From positions 1-41,876 of the forward strand of contig NZ_BAFQ01000149.1 of NCBI RefSeq assembly GCF_000308375.1: DNA of 41,876 nt. Direction: 5' to 3'. Below the pieces are notes generated by a model. It ran no database searches, was not told where the DNA came from, and worked only from the letters and a program-made list of their open reading frames with translations. Source of the DNA: Nocardia aobensis NBRC 100429. Its GTDB lineage: Bacteria > Actinomycetota > Actinomycetes > Mycobacteriales > Mycobacteriaceae. Position numbers and translations under genes: made by a program. Below, piece after piece: positions 34,384 to 41,522 of this stretch; position 1 is the first letter of the stretch; each line of letters begins with the position of its first letter.

Positions 34384-36537
34384 TTATGCGGTGGTGCTCA
34401 CCTTGACCCAGGTGTTGTTGACCGCGGCCGTGCCGGACAACGGGTCGACCAGTGCCGGGTCGTGGAGGAGGTTGACGTTGGCGCCCGGGAGGGAGGCGGC
34501 GACCCGCCAGCCGACGCCGGGTTCGCGGTGGCCCCAGCCGTGCGGAATCGCGACCGTGCCCGGGCGGATATCGTCGCCGACTTCCAGGGTCACCACGATG
34601 GAACCGCTCGGCGAGGTGACGGTGACCGGTTCGCCGTCGGCCAGCCCGCGCGCACCGGCGTCGGCCGGATGCATGAGGACGGTGCAGCGATCGCGGCCCT
34701 TCACCATGGCCGGGACGTTGTGCAGCCACGAATTGTTGCTGCGCAGATGGCGACGGCCGATCAGGCGCAGATCGAATCCGTCGGCTCCGGCGGGCGGCGT
34801 CGCCGGCAGGTCGGCGAGCAGTTTCGCCACCTCGGTGCGGAAATCCTCCGGCGCCAACCGGACCTTGCGGTCGCGGGTGCCGATCAGCGTGCGCAGGCGC
34901 GGGCGCAGCGGTCCGAGATCGATGCCGCCCGCTGAGGCGCGCAGCTTGGTGACGGTCAGGCCCGCACGGCCGCGGCGCAGCACGCCGTACGGACCGGCCG
35001 CGATGCCCAGAGCGGCCAGCCGCACCGGCGAGAGGCGTTCGAACATCGCGTTCAGCATCCTGCCGGTGAGCCGTCGCGCCGGCAGCGGCACCACCTCGGT
35101 GACCAGCCGCGCCATGATCTGCCAATCCTCGAGGCCGTCGGCCGGCGGCTCGAACACCTTGGCGTCGTAGCGCAGATTGTTGCGCACACTGAACACCGGG
35201 AACAGCAGGTTGACGTCCTCACGCTCGAGCTGGGACACCGGCGGCAGGATGATGTCGGCGTGCCGGGTGGTCTCGGTGACGTACATGTCCACGGCCACAA
35301 AGAAATCCAGCGATTCCAGCGCCGCGTCCAGACGCCCGCGCTGCGGCGTCGACAGCACCGGATTGCCGGCATAGGTGACCATCGCCCGGATCTGCCCGCG
35401 GCCCTCGGTGAGAATCTCGTCGGCCAGCGCCGCCACCGGCAGTTCGGAACGGAAGGATTTGTAGCGGCCCGAGCGGTCGGTCCACGCGCCGTGGCCCATC
35501 GGCAGGTATTTGCCGTAGCGGGCGGCGTCGACCGGCGCGGTCGCGAACATCTGCCCGCCCGCCCGGTCCAGATTGCCGGTCACCGCGTTGATCGTGTTCA
35601 CCAGCCAGTGCGTGAGTGTGCCGGTCACCTGCTGGCATACGCCGATCCGCGCGTAGAGCACGGCCGAACGGGCCGCGGCATGGTCGCGGGCGAATCCGCG
35701 AATGGTCTCGGCGTCGACACCGGCATGCGGGGCCGCCAGTTCGGGCGTGCACTGCGCGACGGTCTCGCGCAGTTCGTCCCAGCCCGAACAGCGCGCACGC
35801 ACGGCCCGCTCGTCGCACAGCTTCTCGTCGATCAGCACATTGAGCACGGCCAGCAGCAGATAGACGTCCCCGCCCGGGACGACCGCGATGTGCTGGTCGG
35901 CCAGTCGTGCGGTCTCGGTGCGGCGCGGATCGACCACCACGACCGTGCCGCCGCGCTCACGCACCCGCTTGATGCGCTGCTTGGCATTCGGCATGGTCGT
36001 CACCGACCCGTTCGACACCGCCGGATTCGCACCCAGGATCACCAGCCGGTCGGTGCGGTCGATATCGGCGACCGGCATCAGGACATTGGATCCGAACATC
36101 CGCCAGGCCGCGAACTCCTGCGGTAACTGATCGATCGAGGAGGCGGAGAAGAAGTTGCGGGTCGCCAGCGCGACCCGCAGCAGCACGCCGTACAACACCG
36201 AAGAACTGTGTGCCGCAGGGTTTCCCAGATACATCCCGATGGCGCTCGGACCGTGCTCGGATCGGATCCGGCGCAGCCGCTGCCCGATCTCGCGGAAGGC
36301 TTCGTCCCAGCCGATCGGCTCGAACCGATCGCCGACGCGGCGTACCGGCGTGCGGAGCCGATCCGGGTCGTGGTGCAACGCTCCCATCGCCGTGGCCTTG
36401 GGACAGATATATCCCTCGGACAGCACATCGTCGGCATTTCCCTCGATCCGGACGACGCGGTCGCCTTCGACGGTGACCCGGATTCCGCAGTGCGCCTCAC
36501 ACAGGGTGCACTGCCGAGAAACAATGCGAGTATCCAT
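34384..36537 (-). CDS. Molybdopterin oxidoreductase (DMSO reductase superfamily)
   Basis: A 717-residue enzyme predicted to carry one [4Fe-4S] cluster (Cys10, Cys13, Cys17 and Cys45, in CTLCEAHCGI and GYICPKA) and bis-molybdopterin guanine dinucleotide. Family blocks include GWDEAFREIGQRL, LVILGANPAVSNG, VVVVDPRRTETARLAD, ADIILPPVSQLERED and IPHGWGHREPGVGW near the C terminus. No Tat signal is present, so it is cytoplasmic. It resembles the assimilatory nitrate reductase/formate dehydrogenase branch, but the Mo ligand and substrate cannot be settled by eye. No electron-transfer subunit gene is adjacent. The ATG at 36537 is chosen because the upstream extension is non-coding in character. Confidence 0.88.
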   Translation of the reverse strand: MDTRIVSRQCTLCEAHCGIRVTVEGDRVVRIEGNADDVLSEGYICPKATAMGALHHDPDRLRTPVRRVGDRFEPIGWDEAFREIGQRLRRIRSEHGPSAIGMYLGNPAAHSSSVLYGVLLRVALATRNFFSASSIDQLPQEFAAWRMFGSNVLMPVADIDRTDRLVILGANPAVSNGSVTTMPNAKQRIKRVRERGGTVVVVDPRRTETARLADQHIAVVPGGDVYLLLAVLNVLIDEKLCDERAVRARCSGWDELRETVAQCTPELAAPHAGVDAETIRGFARDHAAARSAVLYARIGVCQQVTGTLTHWLVNTINAVTGNLDRAGGQMFATAPVDAARYGKYLPMGHGAWTDRSGRYKSFRSELPVAALADEILTEGRGQIRAMVTYAGNPVLSTPQRGRLDAALESLDFFVAVDMYVTETTRHADIILPPVSQLEREDVNLLFPVFSVRNNLRYDAKVFEPPADGLEDWQIMARLVTEVVPLPARRLTGRMLNAMFERLSPVRLAALGIAAGPYGVLRRGRAGLTVTKLRASAGGIDLGPLRPRLRTLIGTRDRKVRLAPEDFRTEVAKLLADLPATPPAGADGFDLRLIGRRHLRSNNSWLHNVPAMVKGRDRCTVLMHPADAGARGLADGEPVTVTSPSGSIVVTLEVGDDIRPGTVAIPHGWGHREPGVGWRVAASLPGANVNLLHDPALVDPLSGTAAVNNTWVKVSTTA

Positions 36538-36613
36538 GGCACATCCTCTCACGCGGGGCATCTCGCAGCGTACCGGCGCCCGCGGCCTCGGTACAGCCCA
36601 GCCGGATCGGCCG

Positions 36614-37411
36614 TTACCGCCCGCGGATTTCGTAGAGCAGGGTGCGGCCGTCACGGACGACCGTACGCACGGACTGCCGGTAGGTCGTGTGGCCGCCGTC
36701 GGGCCGATGCTCCTCGATATCCACATCGAACAGATCCGGCTCGCGCGTGGTGATGTGAACGCAGTACGTGGTCCCGGGCGGGATCACCGTGTCGATCGCC
36801 TGCTGCAGACCGGCGGCGGCGGCGACGTTGACGGTGTCCGGGGCAACGAAGGCCTGGGCCCGCTCACCGCTGCGCTCGGTGTAATACGAATACTCGAATC
36901 CCAGAATGGAATTCGGCCCGTCGGTGATGCCGCCGGCGCCGTTGCCGACGACGATGCCGTCGTGCGACTCGGCCGGGCACGCCGGAGTCTGCGGCGGGGC
37001 CGGGACGGATGTTTCGGCGAACCCGGCCGGGGCCGAGGTCGTCGCGGTCGCGACCGCGGCGGCGGTACCCGGCTCCTTGCGCGCGACCGTCACCGCCAGC
37101 GCGATTCCGCCACCGGCCAGCGCCAGCACGACGACGGCGGCCGCGGCGGCGATCCACCACTTGCGCCGACGGGGCCGGCGCGGCGGCCGGGTGGAGGGAG
37201 CCAGTGCGAGCTGGATGGCATCGGGATCGATCGCCCATTCCGGCGACTCCGGCGGCCGCCGCACTATTCGCGGCGGCGATGCCGCTGGACGCGAATCGCG
37301 AAGCGGGGGCGGCTGCGGCGGACGGGGCGGCGTAAACCAATCGGCCGAGCCGACCGGTGGGCCGAACGGTTGCGGCACGGGTCCGGGCGGCCGGTTGGAT
37401 TCAGAACTCAT
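36614..37411 (-). CDS. Membrane-anchored protein with Pro-rich N terminus, unknown function
   Basis: A 265-residue protein I do not recognise. Residues 1-90 are rich in Pro and Arg. One membrane segment follows (WWIAAAAAVVVLALAGGGIALAV, broken here at the basic RRPRRRK stop), so the N terminus is cytoplasmic and the remainder is outside. The outer domain has a Thr/Ala linker, then a folded part with PNSILGFEYSYYTERSGE, TTYCVHITTREPDLFDVDI and a C-terminal strand TLLYEIRGR. Two Cys (CPAESHDG and YCVH) could form a disulphide. It lies upstream of the molybdopterin enzyme gene (76-base gap) on the same strand, with no obvious functional link. Confidence 0.75.
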   Translation of the reverse strand: MSSESNRPPGPVPQPFGPPVGSADWFTPPRPPQPPPLRDSRPAASPPRIVRRPPESPEWAIDPDAIQLALAPSTRPPRRPRRRKWWIAAAAAVVVLALAGGGIALAVTVARKEPGTAAAVATATTSAPAGFAETSVPAPPQTPACPAESHDGIVVGNGAGGITDGPNSILGFEYSYYTERSGERAQAFVAPDTVNVAAAAGLQQAIDTVIPPGTTYCVHITTREPDLFDVDIEEHRPDGGHTTYRQSVRTVVRDGRTLLYEIRGR

Positions 37412-37863
37412 CACATCCCTCACGCCCGCTGCTGTCCCGCGGGGAAGACGATGCCAGCACTTGCCCCGGCACACAACCGGAAGCCGCTCCCAGCACTGGG
37501 AGGTACTCCTTGCCATGCACGGGCGACCTTGGCTACGGAGAGTCATCGGAGGCTCTCGCGGCAATCACGCGGAGAACGCATCGGCCGGAGCCCAAGTAAT
37601 ACGAATCAGCTATTACTATCCGGAATCGATGCTTCGCCGTCACCGGTCCGGCATGACCACTCAGGATCGCCCTCTCTCCCGCGCACTCCGAAATTCCCCC
37701 ATTCATCGCGGCGTTTTATGTCTTTTTCGACCGTCGCGTATTTTCGCGCCAGATTTCCGTACCGCCATCGCGGCATCGGTCGCCGCGACTGTAGACTCCG
37801 CCGCAGAAAGAATTGTGCGGACATATTCTCTCCCGCCTGCACAATATCCGGTCAGGAGTAATC
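37412..37863. other. 452-bp intergenic region between divergent genes
   Basis: This gap separates the leftward anchored protein and the rightward WS/DGAT. It holds an AT-rich inverted repeat at 37595-37617 and CAGGAGTAATC just before the WS/DGAT ATG. TAGACT (37791-37796) could be a -10 box of the WS/DGAT gene; no clear -35 was seen. No small gene with a ribosome binding site was found. Confidence 0.5.
37595..37617. promoter_or_regulatory. AT-rich inverted repeat AGTAAT-n11-ATTACT
   Basis: A perfect 6+11+6 inverted repeat stands out from the GC-rich surroundings and lies 184 bases upstream of the anchored-protein gene and 246 bases upstream of the WS/DGAT gene. The spacing fits a dimeric regulator. 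Confidence 0.35.
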
Positions 37864-39321
37864 ATGACGACGAAAACGGTCCGCCACGCGAGCTGGGGTC
37901 TCCACGTCACCGCCGAACAACTGACGCCGCGTGATGCGGTATTCGTCTACGACGAGTTCGAGCGGCATCCGTCGAATATCGTCGCCGCCTATGTCTTCGC
38001 CGGTGGGGCGGAACCGGAAGGCCGGTCGGTGAGCCGGGCCCAGGTGCGGGCCTGGATGCGGGAGCGGCTCGGTTACGCATCACTGTTCCACCGCCGCTTG
38101 GAACGGGTAGCGGGCGATGTCGACCTGCCGTACTGGGTTCCCGACCCCGGCTTCGACATCGATCATCACGTGACGATCGAGGAGCGCGCGTCATGGTCCT
38201 GGAACGAGGTGCGCGGCCACCTGGCCGAGATCGCCGCGGCCCGGATGGATCTCACCCGGCCGCCGTGGGAACTGCACCTCTTCGATGGTGTGCGCGGTTT
38301 TCCCGGGACCGCCGATCCGGTGACGATCGTGGTGCTGAAGTTCCATCACAGCGTCGGCGACGGGGTGGCCACCCGCGAACTCGAACGGAAACTGTTCGGC
38401 ACCGCGGACACTCATCCTCCGCTTCCCACGACCGTTCGCCGCTGGTCGCGGCCGGGCGCGCTGGTGCGGGCCGCCGCCGTTACGCCGTATCGGTTCACAC
38501 GTTTCGTCTCCGGCGTGGCCCGCACGCGGGCGGCGGCACGCACGGTTGCAGCCAAGGCGGCGGAAAACCTACTCCGCGAACCGATTCCGCTGCGGCCCGC
38601 CACGCGCTTCAATCGCCGCATCGGCACGACGCCCGTCTTCGATCTGGTCACCCTGCCGCTCGCACAGGTCAGAGCGGCGAAAGCGGCCTCCGCCGAGCGC
38701 ATTACGGTCAACGACCTGCTGCTGTCCGTCGTCTCGGGCGCGCTGTCGGGCTATCTCGCCGAGCAGGGCGAAACGCCGTCCGCATCGCTCGGTGCGATGG
38801 TGCCGATCTCGATGCGCGGGCTCGCGCAGTGGAATTCGGCGAACCAGCTGTGCCAGATGTCGGTGGACCTGCACACCGATCTCGCCGATCCACTGGAACG
38901 CCTGTCCGCCATCCGGAACTCCGCGCGGGCGGAGAAGCGGCGCTGGGCCGACCCGGCGGTCATCGCCCGCGAGGGCCGCATGCAGACCTCACCCGCCTGG
39001 CTCTTACGCCTGGCCGGATGGGCCCGCGCGCAGCGGGTTTTCGATGAGGTCGACACGGTGCCGCTGTCCAACACCACCGTCAGCAATGTGCCTCCGGTCG
39101 CGGACCGGCTGGAATTTCTCGGCGCACCGGTGCTCAGCGTCTTCGGTGTGCTCCCGATCATGGACGGCGACGGGCTGCGGCATCTGATCACGTCTCAGGG
39201 CGAGCAGGTGGTGATCGCGGTCAGCTCCGATTCCGATATGCTCCCGGACCCGGCGCGGTACGGCGAACTGCTGCTGCGCTCGTTCCGGGAGCTGAGTGAG
39301 CGGCTCGCCGCACAACGGTGA
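37864..39321 (+). CDS. Wax ester synthase/diacylglycerol acyltransferase (WS/DGAT)
   Basis: A 485-residue acyltransferase of the actinobacterial WS/DGAT family. The catalytic motif HHxxxDG is present as HHSVGDG (His161, His162, Asp166), in VVLKFHHSVGDGVATRELE. The second conserved blocks, VPISMRG and SNTTVSNVPP, are also seen (about residues 315-320 and 404-413). The enzyme joins acyl-CoA to diacylglycerol or a fatty alcohol to make storage triacylglycerol or wax esters. The start LTPRDAVFVYDEFERHP differs slightly from the usual LSxxDAxFLxxE. The ATG follows AGGAGTAATC. It is convergent with the antigen-85-like gene, only 28 bases apart. Confidence 0.92.
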   Translation: MTTKTVRHASWGLHVTAEQLTPRDAVFVYDEFERHPSNIVAAYVFAGGAEPEGRSVSRAQVRAWMRERLGYASLFHRRLERVAGDVDLPYWVPDPGFDIDHHVTIEERASWSWNEVRGHLAEIAAARMDLTRPPWELHLFDGVRGFPGTADPVTIVVLKFHHSVGDGVATRELERKLFGTADTHPPLPTTVRRWSRPGALVRAAAVTPYRFTRFVSGVARTRAAARTVAAKAAENLLREPIPLRPATRFNRRIGTTPVFDLVTLPLAQVRAAKAASAERITVNDLLLSVVSGALSGYLAEQGETPSASLGAMVPISMRGLAQWNSANQLCQMSVDLHTDLADPLERLSAIRNSARAEKRRWADPAVIAREGRMQTSPAWLLRLAGWARAQRVFDEVDTVPLSNTTVSNVPPVADRLEFLGAPVLSVFGVLPIMDGDGLRHLITSQGEQVVIAVSSDSDMLPDPARYGELLLRSFRELSERLAAQR

Positions 39322-39349
39322 CGGACCGCGCGGCGGCGGGCGGAGCGGC

Positions 39350-40393
39350 TCAGTTCGCGCCGATCGCCGCCGCCATCATCGGCCACGATTTGTGCAGGTC
39401 GTCCTGCCAATAGCCCCATGAGTGGGTGCCCGCCGGATGGAAGTTGTAGGTGATGTCCGTGCGTCCGAGTTCCCGGGTGCGCTCGGCGAGTTTGGTCGTA
39501 CAGTAGTTCGCCGCCGATTCGATACCGCCGCCGAGCAGGACCTGATTGGCCAGCACCTCGGTGTTCGCGCGCACGCTCGGGTCGGCGAGACTGTCGTGCC
39601 GGCCGGGGAGCCCGCTCGCGCTGGAGATGTACATCGGAATCCGCGGCAGCCGGTCGGCGTGCAGATACGGATCGTGCGCCTTCCAGCCCTCACCGCCGAC
39701 CGGTCCCCACATATTCGTCGCATCGCCCTTGCCCAGGCCGATCACCAGGCTGACGAACGACTGACCGAGCGGATCGCTGGTCATCGCGCAACCGCTGTAC
39801 GCCGAGACGCTCCGATAGAGCGCCGGGGCCTCGATCGCCAGATCCAGCACCGAGGTACCGGCCATCGAGATGCCGGCCAGCGCATTGGCGCCGGTGGTGC
39901 CGAAGGCCGAATCGATCACGGGCGGTAGCTCGTCGGTGAGGAAGGTGGCCCACTTGTTCCGGCCGTTGTTCTTCAGTTTCTTCGCCAGGCCCGGGTCGTC
40001 GCGCTCCCAGTCGGTGTAGTAACTGAACGCGCCCTCCATCGGGATCACCACGTTGACGTGCTCGTCGGCGAAGAAGTCCGCGGCATCGGTCTGCGCCAGC
40101 CAGGTCGCGGCGTCCTCGCCACCGCCGGCGCCGTTGAGCAGATACAGCGTCGGCGCCGGGGTGCGGGAGTCCTTCGCGGGCAACACTTGCAGCGGGATAT
40201 CGCGATCCATCGCCGGCGAATGGACGCTGATCCGGACTACACGCCCGGGGCCCGGGGTTTCACCGACGATATGCGCCGCCGGAGCGGCCGAGCCGATCGG
40301 CGCGACCGACGTCCACAGCAGGGCGGCCGCACCGAGATATGCCATCAACCAGGCGATCCCGCGCACCGTGCCGGTCCTCTTACCGCTCGACAC
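39350..40393 (-). CDS. Antigen 85-like esterase / mycolyltransferase, third gene of the small-peptide operon
   Basis: A 347-residue exported alpha/beta hydrolase of the antigen 85 family. Residues 7-37 form a signal peptide or anchor (TGTVRGIAWLMAYLGAAALL, ending near GSAAPAA). VNVVIPMEGAFSYYTDW is at 113-129. The nucleophile elbow GISMAGTS puts Ser at 176, and GTHSWGYWQDDLHKSW near the C terminus carries the catalytic His. The family transfers mycolates onto trehalose, arabinogalactan or, in corynebacteria, onto small porin peptides (MytC). The GTG at 40393 has AGAGG 8 bases upstream. Two tiny peptide genes precede it on the same strand, suggesting a shared role. A paralogue is at 1990-2973; the two differ mainly at the N terminus and around the lid region. 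Confidence 0.87.
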   Translation of the reverse strand: MSSGKRTGTVRGIAWLMAYLGAAALLWTSVAPIGSAAPAAHIVGETPGPGRVVRISVHSPAMDRDIPLQVLPAKDSRTPAPTLYLLNGAGGGEDAATWLAQTDAADFFADEHVNVVIPMEGAFSYYTDWERDDPGLAKKLKNNGRNKWATFLTDELPPVIDSAFGTTGANALAGISMAGTSVLDLAIEAPALYRSVSAYSGCAMTSDPLGQSFVSLVIGLGKGDATNMWGPVGGEGWKAHDPYLHADRLPRIPMYISSASGLPGRHDSLADPSVRANTEVLANQVLLGGGIESAANYCTTKLAERTRELGRTDITYNFHPAGTHSWGYWQDDLHKSWPMMAAAIGAN

Positions 40394-40416
40394 CACTACC
40401 ACCTCTACACAGCACT

Positions 40417-40449
40417 GTGGGGGCGCACCCGGTTCGAGTGAGCCCCCAC
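40417..40449 (-). terminator. Hairpin between peptide 2 and the antigen 85-like gene (possible attenuator)
   Basis: GTGGGGGC and GCCCCCAC form a perfect 8-bp, GC-only-core stem with a 17-base loop, in the 70 bases between the second peptide gene and the enzyme gene. There is no T-run. It could stop part of the transcription, or protect the peptide mRNA, so that the peptides are made in excess over the enzyme. Confidence 0.55.
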
Positions 40450-40463
40450 CATCGACGACTGGA

Positions 40464-40580
40464 TTATTTTCCGGCGGCCGGGGTGCCACCGCTGAGGGTG
40501 ATGAGCGCATTCACGATGGTGGTTCCGACCGAACCGGCGCTCTGCGTGCCCATTCCCAGAATATCGATGAGCGATCCCAT
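40464..40580 (-). CDS. Small hydrophobic peptide 2 (38 aa)
   Basis: A 38-residue peptide, starting MGSLIDILGMG and ending LITLSGGTPAAGK, with a Thr/Ser/Gly-rich middle. TTTAGGAGAAAAGT immediately before the ATG is a near-ideal ribosome binding site with 6-base spacing, the main evidence that it is real. It has no signal peptide cleavage site, no Cys, and one acidic and one basic side chain. It shares the start MGS, followed by a hydrophobic stretch with Asp6, with peptide 1, so the two are probably paralogous or functionally paired. It lies 70 bases after peptide 1 and 70 bases before the antigen-85-like gene. I do not recognise a family; the size and character resemble corynebacterial PorA/PorH peptides. 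Confidence 0.72.
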   Translation of the reverse strand: MGSLIDILGMGTQSAGSVGTTIVNALITLSGGTPAAGK

Positions 40581-40650
40581 ACTTTTCTCCTAAATATCCG
40601 TGCCTCGAGCTGCCGCGCGCAACTCGATGAATACGAGCGGTTTCGTCGAA

Positions 40651-40764
40651 TTACTTGACGATGCTTCCGAGCGAACCGAGGAAGGTTTCCCACAACCCGT
40701 CACCCGCAACTGCGGAACCCAGGGCCGGAATCAACGCGGTAAGCAAGTCGCCCATCGAACCCAT
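40651..40764 (-). CDS. Small amphipathic peptide 1 (37 aa)
   Basis: A 37-residue peptide, starting MGSMGDLLTALIPALG and ending LWETFLGSLGSIVK. Two hydrophobic, probably helical stretches are separated by a GDG turn; charges are Asp6, Asp22, Glu26 and Lys37. AAAGGAGATTCATCG before the ATG is a strong ribosome binding site with 8-base spacing; a second ATG three codons later is possible but less well placed. No signal peptide is evident. A promoter-like pair lies about 100 bases upstream, so this is the first gene of the operon peptide 1 - peptide 2 - antigen-85-like enzyme. Several Ser residues in G-S context could be acylation sites; that is inference by analogy to mycoloylated PorA/PorH. Confidence 0.72.
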   Translation of the reverse strand: MGSMGDLLTALIPALGSAVAGDGLWETFLGSLGSIVK

Positions 40765-40830
40765 CGATGAATCTCCTTTGTGAGCGTGTTCAATCGCCTC
40801 TCAGCCGCCGGAATCACGCCTGAGAGTTAT

Positions 40831-40859
40831 CGGTCACGGCCGGTACCGGTTAGTGACCG
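40831..40859. promoter_or_regulatory. Inverted repeat at the peptide operon start
   Basis: CGGTCAC and GTGACCG are perfect 7-base arms 15 bases apart, with a nested 10-bp palindrome CCGGTACCGG between them. The element begins just downstream of the predicted -10 box, in the position of an operator or a 5'-leader hairpin. Confidence 0.5.
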
Positions 40860-40863
40860 AGGC

Positions 40864-40892
40864 AACATATCAAGCGTCCACTTTTCAAGCAA
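40864..40892 (-). promoter_or_regulatory. Predicted promoter of the small-peptide operon
   Basis: Read leftward, TTGCTT and TATGTT are separated by exactly 17 bases (each matches the -35/-10 consensus in four of six positions). Transcription would begin near 40857, about 90 bases before the peptide 1 ATG. The region around it is notably less GC-rich than the genes. Confidence 0.5.
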
Positions 40893-40951
40893 GCGCCTCC
40901 TCTAAAACAGGGAGCCGCTTCGCATCTGCTTTTTAGCTAGTTCCTAGCAAC

Positions 40952-40963
40952 TTCCGTACGGAA
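40952..40963. promoter_or_regulatory. Palindrome TTCCGTACGGAA (twin site 1)
   Basis: A perfect 12-bp palindrome in the 758-base gap between the peptide operon and the P450 gene. It shares CTTCCG-n2-CGGAA with the palindrome at 41045-41060; the centres are 95 bases apart. Confidence 0.5.
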
Positions 40964-41044
40964 TCGGTTACCTCGAACCGGACCGGAGTCCGCCACGCGC
41001 ACCGCACCTCGCTCGGCGAGTTGCCTTGCTCGACAACACGTTTC

Positions 41045-41060
41045 ACTTCCGATCGGAAGT
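41045..41060. promoter_or_regulatory. Palindrome ACTTCCGATCGGAAGT (twin site 2)
   Basis: A perfect 16-bp palindrome, the second copy of the CTTCCG-n2-CGGAA arrangement. Two matching symmetric sites in one intergenic region suggest binding of one dimeric regulator, possibly by looping. Confidence 0.55.
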
Positions 41061-41113
41061 TTCAGCTTTCGAGGAGCCGGGTAAAGGTTGGTGCACGCAC
41101 GACACCGCTCGAC

Positions 41114-41145
41114 GGTCTCGCCCGGTCCGCGAGACCCTTCGTTTT
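41114..41145 (+). terminator. Rho-independent terminator without an assigned gene
   Basis: GGTCTCG and CGAGACC form a 7-bp stem with a 9-base loop, followed by CTTCGTTTT on the plus strand, and a run of eight T soon after. No rightward gene ends upstream of it, so it may close an unrecognised small RNA beginning somewhere in 40900-41110. Downstream to 41507 nothing else was recognised. Confidence 0.55.
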
Positions 41146-41522
41146 GCTAGGAAATTTTTTTTCGGAACCCGCCGGAGTCCCGCCACCCCCCGGGAATCGG
41201 GCTCACAACGCCGCTCGAGACCGGCGATCCCGGCCGCGCGGATGGTGTGCGATGATCTTGTCGAACGGCTCGGACGGTCGGCCGCTTCCTCGTCGCGGCA
41301 ACCGAAGTTGTTCTCTCCCTAGGCTTTTCCTGGTCAATAGACCGAGTGCTGGTGCTCGACCCTCACCGATGCCTGCCCGGCCGACCGCTGTCTGCAGCTG
41401 CGCCGTCGCTCTGGGTTTGCCACGCCGTTACGCCGTGTCGATTCGTCATGTCGCCGGCCGTCCCACGGCGCCGCATCGGCCGCACGTCGGATTTCGATCG
41501 AACGTCGAAAGGACTTTGGCAC

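Noticed and set aside
36155..37861. 568-codon plus-strand open frame over the molybdopterin enzyme start and the anchored protein
   Set aside because: Spans two genes and an intergenic gap on the opposite strand; no domain or ribosome binding site.
41026..41322. 98-codon plus-strand open frame before the P450
   Set aside because: No ribosome binding site, Arg/Ser-rich composition, and it runs through a terminator and a palindrome.
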